A stretch of 6,920 nucleotides of DNA. It comes from Clostridiales bacterium UBA4362 (GTDB taxonomy: Bacteria; Bacillota; Clostridia; TANB77; CAG-508). Made by a program: the position numbers and the translations under genes. The notes beneath the pieces were generated by a model, which saw nothing but the letters and a program-made list of their open reading frames with translations, ran no database searches and was not told the DNA's origin. Below, in pieces: positions 1-6,164 of this stretch (positions within the stretch are counted from its first letter, which is position 1; the number at the start of each line of letters is the position of its first letter). Location: positions 7,959 to 14,878 of the forward strand of contig DGSM01000012.1 in NCBI GenBank assembly GCA_002393975.1, given 5' to 3'.

Positions 1-1302
1 CAAGAAGCGGGATACGTATTTACAGATAAAATGGATGATGCAGATGTAATTATATTTAATACATGCTGTGTTAGAGAAAATGCAGAAGATAGACTTTTTG
101 GAAAATTAGGAGAGGCAAAGAAATTCAAAGAAGATAAAGGAACAATAATTGCTATTGGTGGCTGTATGATGCAAGAAAAGCAAATTACAGATAAAATTAA
201 AAGAAGCTATCCATATGTTGATATAATTTTTGGAACACACACATTGGAAAATCTTGCCAAAGACATTTATTTTGCGTTAAAAGAAAAAAAGAAAATAGAA
301 GATGTAATAGATATAGAAGGCGAAATTCATGAAGGAACACCAATTGTTAGAGGAGATAATATAAAAGCTTCAGTAGCAATTATGAATGGTTGTAATAATT
401 TTTGCACTTATTGTATTGTTCCTTATGTACGTGGAAGAGAGAGAAGCAGAAAACCAGGAGATATTATAAATGAAGTAGAAGAGTTAGCTAAAAAAGGCTA
501 TAAAGAAATAATGCTTTTAGGCCAAAATGTTAATTCGTATCTAGTTTCTGAAAGAGAAAAAGATAATAATATTTCATATGAGGTAATTGTCCAAGGAAAA
601 GAAATGATAGTAAATTCTTTTGCAACATTACTTAAAGCAATAGATGAGATAGAAGGAATAGAAAGAATTAGATTTATATCACCACATCCTAAGGATTTTA
701 CAGATGATGTAATTGAGGCAATTGCAAACTCTAAACATATATGTCATCTAATACATTTACCATTACAATCAGGATCTACAAATGTATTAAAGAGAATGAA
801 TAGAAAATATTCTAAAGAACAATATTTAAAACTTGTTGATAGAATAAGAAGACTGATGCCTGATAGTACATTTACAACAGATATAATAGTTGGATTTCCT
901 GGTGAAACAGAAGAGGATTTTGAAGATACATTAGATGTTGTAAAAAAAGTAAAATTTGAACAAATATTTATGTTTATTTATTCAATTAGAGTAGGTACTC
1001 CAGCAGAAAAAATGGAGGATCAAGTTCCAGAAGAAATAAAACATAAAAGATTTGATAGACTTAAGGCTTTAGCTGAAAAACAAATAGCAGAGAAGAATGA
1101 AACATATGTTGGAACTACTCAAAAAGTATTAGTAGAAGGCTATAGCAAGACAAATGAAAAGATTTTGACAGGAAGAAATGAAGCAAATGTTATAGTTAAT
1201 TTTAAAGGAGATAAAAGCCTTATTGGAAAGATGTGTGATGTAAAAATTATTGGCAATCACATATGGTATTTAGAAGGCTGTTGTGATAAAATACAAGAGT
1301 AA
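1..1302 (+). CDS. miaB: tRNA-2-methylthio-N6-dimethylallyladenosine synthase MiaB (5'-truncated by window edge)
   Basis: Radical-SAM methylthiotransferase that adds a methylthio group to i6A37 of tRNAs reading UNN codons; cytoplasmic, with two [4Fe-4S] clusters. The frame is open from base 1, and the residues before the first ATG (base 31) fit the MiaB N-terminal domain, so that ATG is internal and the true start lies upstream. Counting codon 1 at base 1, C22 (in NTCCVRE) and C55 (in GGCM) are two of the three auxiliary-cluster cysteines; the first is outside the window. Their 33-residue spacing matches E. coli C46/C79. C131, C135 and C138 form the radical-SAM CX3CX2C motif. HLPLQSGS and IVGFPGET are further family motifs. 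A TRAM domain (about 368-432, starting near GTTQKVLVEG) ends the protein. An extra stretch of about 15 residues lies between GQNVNSY and SFATLL (residues 181-205). The TAA stop lies inside the overlap with mutS. Identification is very secure. Confidence 0.97.
   Translation, partial: QEAGYVFTDKMDDADVIIFNTCCVRENAEDRLFGKLGEAKKFKEDKGTIIAIGGCMMQEKQITDKIKRSYPYVDIIFGTHTLENLAKDIYFALKEKKKIEDVIDIEGEIHEGTPIVRGDNIKASVAIMNGCNNFCTYCIVPYVRGRERSRKPGDIINEVEELAKKGYKEIMLLGQNVNSYLVSEREKDNNISYEVIVQGKEMIVNSFATLLKAIDEIEGIERIRFISPHPKDFTDDVIEAIANSKHICHLIHLPLQSGSTNVLKRMNRKYSKEQYLKLVDRIRRLMPDSTFTTDIIVGFPGETEEDFEDTLDVVKKVKFEQIFMFIYSIRVGTPAEKMEDQVPEEIKHKRFDRLKALAEKQIAEKNETYVGTTQKVLVEGYSKTNEKILTGRNEANVIVNFKGDKSLIGKMCDVKIIGNHIWYLEGCCDKIQE
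1272..1277 (+). promoter_or_regulatory. Candidate ribosome binding site for the GTG start of mutS
   Basis: AGAAGG lies 5 nt before GTG 1283, inside the last codons of miaB. It supports the longest MutS reading and would allow translational coupling, because ribosomes finishing miaB at 1302 pass through it. It competes with the site at 1314-1318, and the sequence alone does not decide between them. Confidence 0.5.
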
Positions 1303-4156
1303 AAATTTAAGAAAGAGGCAAGACTTGGAGAAACAAACAGAAAACAATTTAGACACAAATGATAACAAATTAAAAACAGCTAGACAAAACAAGGAAGAAC
1401 AAGCTGTACAAAATCGAAAAAAGACTATTGAAAATGCAATTTCAACTAAGCAAGCCTTAGCTGAGATTTCATCATTTTCTCCAATGATGCAACATTATCT
1501 TGAAACAAAATCAAAACATATTGATACGATTCTTTTTTATAGATTAGGTGACTTTTATGAAATGTTTTTTGATGATGCAATAAATGTTTCAAGGGAACTT
1601 GAACTTACTCTAACGGGAAAAGAATGTGGCAGAGAAGATAGAGCTCCTATGTGTGGAATACCATATCATGCAGGAGAGATATATGCCACTAAGTTAATAG
1701 CTAAAGGATATAAAGTTGCAATTTGTGAACAATTGGAGGATCCTAAAAATGCAAAAGGTATAGTTAAAAGAGATGTCATTAAAATAATGACTCCTGGAAC
1801 TATTACTGATGGAAATCTTCTAGATGAAACACAAAACAATTATATTATGTCTATATATAAAGAAGGATTATATTTTGGAATTGCTATATGTGATATTTCA
1901 ACAGGAGAATTCTTAAGTACTCAAATAAATGAAGATAATAATTTTTCAAAGCTTATTGATGAGATTTCAAGATTTAATCCATCAGAAATCATTGTAAATC
2001 CAATGATGAATGAAAGCTTAGAAGAAGTTGAAGAAATAAAACTAAGATTTAGTAGCTTTATATCAGTAGATAAACCATTAACTAAAGAGATGGAAACTCT
2101 TGATAAAGAAGATGACTTTATACCAGATATATTTAATTCAAAAAGTTCAATAGGCGAATTAGATACTAAATTTGATTTAGAAACTATAAAAAGGACTTTT
2201 GAAATATTTGATCATAATAATGAAAAAATTGAAGACTTTAAGAACTACAATCTAGCAATATCAGCAATAGGAATGCTATTAAAATATATAGAAGAGACCC
2301 AAAAAACTAAACCTAATAACTTAAATAAGATTACTATATATAAAACAACTAAATATATGACACTTGATATATCTGCTAGAAGAAATCTTGAACTTGTAGA
2401 AAAGCTAAGAGATAAATCAAAAAGAGGAACTCTACTTTGGGTATTAGATAAAACTGCTACATCTATGGGAGGAAGACTACTAAGACGTTGGATTTCAGAT
2501 CCTTTAATAGATAAAAATGAAATAAATCTTAGATTAGATGGAGTTGAAGAATTAAAGAAAAGCCCAATTTTAAGAGATGATTTGAGGGAAAGTCTAAAAA
2601 GTGTATATGATATTGAGCGTTTAGCTGGAAAAATTTCTTATGGAACTGCAAATGCAAGAGATCTTACAACACTTAAAAGTTCTATATCAATGCTTCCAGA
2701 AATTTTACATTCGCTTGCTAGAACTCAAAGCAATATATTAGTTGATATGCATGACAATTTAGACACTCTAGATGATATATATGAACTGATAGATACAGCG
2801 ATAGTTGATGAACCACCTATGACTATTAAAGAAGGAGGGTTAATCAAAAAAGGTTACAATTCAGATATTGATGAATTATTAGAAGCTACTACAAATGGTA
2901 AAATTTGGCTAACAAAGTTAGAGGCTGATGAAAGAGAAAAGACAGGAATTAAAAATCTAAAGATTAGCTATAATAAAGTATTTGGATATTATATAGAAGT
3001 AACCAAATCATTCTTAAGTCAAGTTCCAAAGGATAGATATATTAGAAAACAAACATTAACTACTGGTGAAAGATTTATAACAGATGAGTTGAAATCTATG
3101 GAAGACAAGATTGTTGGTGCTCAAGAAAGAATTATTAATTTAGAATATGATATCTTTGTTAAAATAAGGAATCAAATTAAAGAAAATGCCAAAAGACTTC
3201 AAAATGCAGCAAATATAGTTTCAAATCTAGATGTATTATGCAGCTTAGCACAAGTTGCAGAAGATATGAACTATGTAAAGCCTGTAGTAGATGACTCAAA
3301 TGAAATAGATATAAAAGATGGTAGACATCCTGTAATAGAGAAAATTTTACCATCTGGAGACTTTGTTGAAAATGATATATATCTAAATTCTGAAGATGCT
3401 AGATTAAATATAATTACAGGTCCTAATATGGCAGGAAAATCAACATATATGAGACAAGCTGCATTAATAACATTAATGGCTCAAATGGGATCTTTTGTAC
3501 CAGCATCATATGCTCATATTGGCGTTGTAGATAAAATTTTTACAAGAATAGGAGCATCTGATGATTTAGCAATGGGCGAAAGCACATTTATGGTTGAAAT
3601 GAAGGAAGTTTCTAGTATTTTAAAAAATGCTACACCAAAAAGTTTAGTTATATTAGACGAAATTGGTAGAGGAACTTCAACATATGATGGTTTATCTATT
3701 GCTTGGGCAGTTGCAGAATATATTTCTAAGCTACATGCTAAAACTTTATTTGCTACTCATTATCATGAGCTAGTTAGTTTAGAAGAAAAATTGGAAGGTA
3801 CCAAAAATTACCATGTTACAGTAAAAGAGAGAGGAGAAGATGTCATCTTCTTAAGAAAAATCGTTCCAGGAGGAACTGATGAAAGTTATGGTATTCATGT
3901 TGCGAAACTTGCAGGACTTCCTAAAGAAACAACAAAAAGAGCTAATGATATTTTAAGAAGCATGGAAAGAAAAAGTATTTTACGAGATACTAAAAAAGGA
4001 CAAGCAAATTCACTTGAGGAAGAAACACCTCAATTAAATATGTATAATTATAAGTTAGCAGAAATTGCACATGAGTTAGACCAGGTTAAACTTGAAGAAA
4101 TAACCCCAATTGATGCATTAAATATTTTACAAAAAATAAAAGATAAGATGAAATAA
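1283..4156 (+). CDS. mutS: DNA mismatch repair protein MutS, with N-terminal extension and non-ATG start
   Basis: Mismatch-sensing ATPase that binds mispaired or looped DNA and recruits the repair machinery. Numbering from the GTG at 1283 (957 residues): mismatch-recognition domain about 66-175 with the Phe-X-Glu wedge F91-Y92-E93; connector about 185-300; core and clamp about 310-645; ATPase about 655-890 with Walker A GPNMAGKST (713-721), the STFMVEM loop, Walker B LVILDE (788-793) and FATHYHE (H826); C-terminal helix-turn-helix end. QLNMY (917-921) resembles the beta-clamp-binding site of B. subtilis MutS. The usual MutS is about 850-880 residues. The excess is mostly N-terminal, where a Lys/Asn/Gln/Glu-rich tract of about 50-65 residues precedes SPMMQHYLE. 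There is no ATG before the conserved domain: the first is in SPMM, too late. Starts are GTG 1283 (AGAAGG 5 nt upstream, overlapping miaB by 20 nt) or TTG 1325 (AGAGG 6 nt upstream, 943 residues). Function is certain; the start is open. No mutL follows. Confidence 0.97.
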   Translation: MIKYKSKNLRKRQDLEKQTENNLDTNDNKLKTARQNKEEQAVQNRKKTIENAISTKQALAEISSFSPMMQHYLETKSKHIDTILFYRLGDFYEMFFDDAINVSRELELTLTGKECGREDRAPMCGIPYHAGEIYATKLIAKGYKVAICEQLEDPKNAKGIVKRDVIKIMTPGTITDGNLLDETQNNYIMSIYKEGLYFGIAICDISTGEFLSTQINEDNNFSKLIDEISRFNPSEIIVNPMMNESLEEVEEIKLRFSSFISVDKPLTKEMETLDKEDDFIPDIFNSKSSIGELDTKFDLETIKRTFEIFDHNNEKIEDFKNYNLAISAIGMLLKYIEETQKTKPNNLNKITIYKTTKYMTLDISARRNLELVEKLRDKSKRGTLLWVLDKTATSMGGRLLRRWISDPLIDKNEINLRLDGVEELKKSPILRDDLRESLKSVYDIERLAGKISYGTANARDLTTLKSSISMLPEILHSLARTQSNILVDMHDNLDTLDDIYELIDTAIVDEPPMTIKEGGLIKKGYNSDIDELLEATTNGKIWLTKLEADEREKTGIKNLKISYNKVFGYYIEVTKSFLSQVPKDRYIRKQTLTTGERFITDELKSMEDKIVGAQERIINLEYDIFVKIRNQIKENAKRLQNAANIVSNLDVLCSLAQVAEDMNYVKPVVDDSNEIDIKDGRHPVIEKILPSGDFVENDIYLNSEDARLNIITGPNMAGKSTYMRQAALITLMAQMGSFVPASYAHIGVVDKIFTRIGASDDLAMGESTFMVEMKEVSSILKNATPKSLVILDEIGRGTSTYDGLSIAWAVAEYISKLHAKTLFATHYHELVSLEEKLEGTKNYHVTVKERGEDVIFLRKIVPGGTDESYGIHVAKLAGLPKETTKRANDILRSMERKSILRDTKKGQANSLEEETPQLNMYNYKLAEIAHELDQVKLEEITPIDALNILQKIKDKMK
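1314..1318 (+). promoter_or_regulatory. Alternative ribosome binding site for a TTG start of mutS at 1325
   Basis: AGAGG sits 6 nt before an in-frame TTG at 1325-1327, downstream of the miaB TAA (1300-1302). This would make mutS start 22 nt after miaB with no overlap and shorten the N-terminal extension by 14 residues. The spacing is good, but TTG is a weak start codon. Confidence 0.4.
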
Positions 4157-4163
4157 AAAGAAA

Positions 4164-4168
4164 GAGAG
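4164..4168 (+). promoter_or_regulatory. Weak ribosome binding site of the nucleoside kinase gene
   Basis: GAGAG in a purine-rich run ends 7 nt before ATG 4176. It fits 16S anti-Shine-Dalgarno pairing only partly, so initiation may lean on coupling with mutS, whose TAA is 19 nt upstream of the ATG. Confidence 0.4.
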
Positions 4169-4175
4169 AAATTTT

Positions 4176-5825
4176 ATGAAACTAGTTTACCAAGGAAATG
4201 AAATTGGATTAACACACGAAAATGAGAGCGCTCTCGATATGTTTGGAGAACATATCGATTCTTCGGCAGACAAGATAATTGCATGTAGATGTAATAATGA
4301 AATTAGACCTTTAGATTATAAATTTTCAGAAGGTGATAATGTAGAGCTAATAGACTTAAAAGATAATGATGGAATGAAAGTATATATAAGAGGCGTATTA
4401 TATTTAATGGCTATGGCTTTTCATGAATTATATCCTAATGCGTTACTTGTTATTAATTATCAATTATTCAATGCAATGTTTTGCGAATTAGATAATATGA
4501 AAGTAACAGATGAAATGCTACAAAATGTAAAAAATAGGATGATTGAGATTTCTCGAGAAAATATTCCAATTGTAAAAAAAGAAATGACTAAAGAAGAAGC
4601 TCATGAGTTTTATTCAAAAGAACGTACATTAAGAGGCATTTTACAACTAGAAAATCCTCTAAAAGATGAAGTTTCTTTATATTTTTGCAAAGATTATTTC
4701 AATTATTTTTATGGAGTTATGCCAGTTTCAACTAAATACATAAATTTATTTGAAATAGAAAAACATAAAAATGGATTTATAGTAAGATATCCTGACAAGC
4801 ACAACCCAAGTGTTGTAGGTGATTTTAAAGATAATAGAAAATTCTTAGCTGCACTTCAAGAATATGATGATATTTTTGAAGTAATGGGAGTTAGAACTAC
4901 ATACAAAGTTAATAAATTAATAGAAGAAGGAAAAGCAAAAGATTTAATTCTAATGTCAGAAGCTTTACATGAAAAAAAGATTGCACAAATAGCAGATAAG
5001 ATTTTGAAAAAACCAGGCGTTAGATTAATATTAATTGCAGGTCCATCATCTTCAGGAAAGACCACATTTGCTAAAAGATTAGGAATGCAATTAAGAGTAA
5101 ATGGCTTAAAACCAGTAACTATTGGAACAGACAATTATTTTGTTGAAAGAGTAGATAATCCTAAAGACGAAAATGGAGAATATGACTTTGAGACAATTGA
5201 TGCTTTAGATTTAGATTTATTTAATGATCATCTAACAAAGCTAATAAATGGAGAAACAATAAATGTTCCAACCTTTGATTTTAAAGAAGGAACTAAAAAG
5301 TATTATCCTGAAAAAACTATGCATTTATCAAAAGATGAGGTTCTAGTAATTGAAGGAATTCATTGCTTAAATAATAAGCTTACAGCAAGTATTCCTAAAG
5401 ACGAAAAGTTTAAGATTTATATTAGCGATTTAACCGTATTAAATATAGATTACTTTAATAGAATTTCAACTACTGATACTAGATTAGTTCGTAGAATTGT
5501 TAGAGACTACAATTATAGAGGCTATAGTGCGTTAGAGACCTTGAAACGTTGGCCAAGTGTAAATGCAGGAGAAAGAAAAAATATATTCCCATTCCAAGAA
5601 GAAGCGGATGTAATGTATAATAGTTCATTAGTATATGAACATAATATATTAGGAAGATATGCAATTCCTCTTTTAGATGCTATTCCAAATACAGAAAGAG
5701 AATATAGTGAAGCTAAAAGATTAAGTAGTTTCTTAAAATATTTCACACCAATAGAGAATGAGAATATTATTCCAAACAACTCTTTACTTAGAGAATTTAT
5801 TGGTGGCAGTGTATTTGATTATTAG
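4176..5825 (+). CDS. Nucleoside kinase (uridine kinase family) with N-terminal TGS/ThrRS-like region
   Basis: P-loop kinase of the uridine kinase/phosphoribulokinase superfamily, expected to phosphorylate a nucleoside with NTP; the exact substrate is not proven for this architecture. Domains in order: TGS-like segment about 1-62; a region resembling the second additional (editing) domain of threonyl-tRNA synthetase, about 68-210; linker with SEALHEKKIAQIADKI; kinase about 282-480. In the kinase, Walker A is GPSSSGKTT (289-297), followed by the TDNYF substrate loop (D319), YDFETIDALD, VLVIEGIHCLN (E393) and an Arg-rich lid region with DTRLVRRIVRDY. The family-typical C-terminus REFIGGS is intact. 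At 549 residues it has the family's full length. In the ThrRS-like region the four metal/editing positions of E. coli ThrRS (H73, H77, C182, H186) align with G73, L77, F178 and M182, so it should not hydrolyse mischarged tRNA. ATG 4176 is the only sensible start. It lies 19 nt after mutS and 20 nt before the RNHCP gene, suggesting one transcript. A strong hairpin covers codons 17-28. Confidence 0.93.
   Translation: MKLVYQGNEIGLTHENESALDMFGEHIDSSADKIIACRCNNEIRPLDYKFSEGDNVELIDLKDNDGMKVYIRGVLYLMAMAFHELYPNALLVINYQLFNAMFCELDNMKVTDEMLQNVKNRMIEISRENIPIVKKEMTKEEAHEFYSKERTLRGILQLENPLKDEVSLYFCKDYFNYFYGVMPVSTKYINLFEIEKHKNGFIVRYPDKHNPSVVGDFKDNRKFLAALQEYDDIFEVMGVRTTYKVNKLIEEGKAKDLILMSEALHEKKIAQIADKILKKPGVRLILIAGPSSSGKTTFAKRLGMQLRVNGLKPVTIGTDNYFVERVDNPKDENGEYDFETIDALDLDLFNDHLTKLINGETINVPTFDFKEGTKKYYPEKTMHLSKDEVLVIEGIHCLNNKLTASIPKDEKFKIYISDLTVLNIDYFNRISTTDTRLVRRIVRDYNYRGYSALETLKRWPSVNAGERKNIFPFQEEADVMYNSSLVYEHNILGRYAIPLLDAIPNTEREYSEAKRLSSFLKYFTPIENENIIPNNSLLREFIGGSVFDY
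4224..4258 (+). repeat. Inverted-repeat cluster early in the kinase gene: 12-bp palindrome joined to a 10-bp hairpin
   Basis: Bases 4224-4235 (GAGAGCGCTCTC) form a perfect 12-bp palindrome. Overlapping its end, TCGATATGTT (4234-4243) pairs perfectly with AACATATCGA (4249-4258) around a 5-nt TGGAG loop. The element begins 48 nt after the A of the start codon and is wholly coding (codons 17-28). It is more GC-rich than its surroundings and uses codons uncommon here (CTC, AGC, ATC). No T run follows, so it is not an intrinsic terminator. It could be an mRNA structure affecting early elongation or decay, a protein site, or chance. Confidence 0.55.
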
Positions 5826-5845
5826 AATTATTAGAAAGAAGTATT

Positions 5846-6151
5846 ATGAAAAACTTTACCAAAAATGATGAAGAATTTATATGTGAAAATTGTGGATCAA
5901 AAGTTGATCCACTTGGATATACTTCAAGAGATCATTGTCCAAAATGCCTTTGTTCAAAGCATGTGGATATAAATCCAGGTGATAGAGAAGCAGAATGTAG
6001 AGGATTATTGAAACCTATACAAGTTTTGCCAGATAGCAAAAAGGGATACATTATTATATACAAATGTACTAAATGTGGAGAAGAGAGAAGATGCAAAGCG
6101 GCAAAAGATGATGACTTGGACTTGCTAATAAAACTTACAGTTAATATGTAG
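5846..6151 (+). CDS. RNHCP-domain zinc-ribbon-like small protein
   Basis: A 101-residue Cys-rich protein of the RNHCP family, whose function is unknown to me. Visible metal-ligand candidates are C13-X2-C16, C31-X2-C34, C51, C74-X2-C77 and C83, which suggest one or two zinc-ribbon folds. The family core is clear: PLGY (22-25), then the name motif as R28-D-H-C-P32 with Asp in place of Asn, followed by [14 protein letters not shown] (34-47) and a C-X-G-X2-X-PI stretch (51-58). There is no signal peptide or membrane segment, so it should be cytoplasmic. The start ATG 5846 is preceded by a purine-rich run (AGAAAG, 5833-5838, 7 nt spacing) that is only a weak ribosome site. The gene sits 20 nt after the kinase and 13 nt before trpS, so it is probably co-transcribed. 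The Cys pairs together with basic residues allow nucleic-acid or ribosome binding, but that is inference. A perfect hairpin lies over codons 16-23. Confidence 0.9.
   Translation: MKNFTKNDEEFICENCGSKVDPLGYTSRDHCPKCLCSKHVDINPGDREAECRGLLKPIQVLPDSKKGYIIIYKCTKCGEERRCKAAKDDDLDLLIKLTVNM
5892..5912 (+). repeat. Perfect 9-bp inverted repeat inside the RNHCP gene
   Basis: GTGGATCAA (5892-5900) and TTGATCCAC (5904-5912) are exact reverse complements separated by a 3-nt AAG loop. The element starts 46 nt after the A of the start codon. It is in coding sequence that specifies a moderately conserved stretch (CGSKVDPL), and no U-tract follows, so it is not an intrinsic terminator. A role in translation or mRNA stability is possible but unproven. 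Confidence 0.5.
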
Positions 6152-6157
6152 AAGGAG
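6152..6157 (+). promoter_or_regulatory. Strong ribosome binding site of trpS
   Basis: AAGGAG, 7 nt before ATG 6165, is the best Shine-Dalgarno match in the window. It starts immediately after the TAG (6149-6151) of the RNHCP gene and fixes the trpS start. The contrast with the weak sites of the two preceding genes suggests that trpS is translated independently and efficiently from the shared mRNA. Confidence 0.85.
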
Positions 6158-6164
6158 AAATAAA

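Noticed and set aside
31..33. ATG at 31 as the start of miaB
   Set aside because: The upstream ten codons are open and fit the MiaB N-terminal domain, and starting here would remove the first cluster cysteine. The gene simply runs in from before the window.
5024..5035. 12-bp palindrome ATTAATATTAAT
   Set aside because: It is made only of A and T in AT-rich coding sequence, so it is expected by chance.
4856..5134. 92-codon open frame on the minus strand
   Set aside because: It lies wholly opposite the P-loop region of the kinase gene, resembles no family I know, and is explained as an antisense shadow of a conserved gene.
5522..5779. 85-codon open frame on the minus strand
   Set aside because: It is antisense to the conserved C-terminal part of the kinase and has no independent support.
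4224..5912. The two hairpins read as intrinsic terminators
   Set aside because: Neither is followed by a T run and both lie inside intact genes near their starts.
6116..6147. Possible promoter before trpS (TTGGAC with TAATAT)
   Set aside because: The spacing is about 20 nt and the -10 match is poor. Such partial matches are common in AT-rich sequence.
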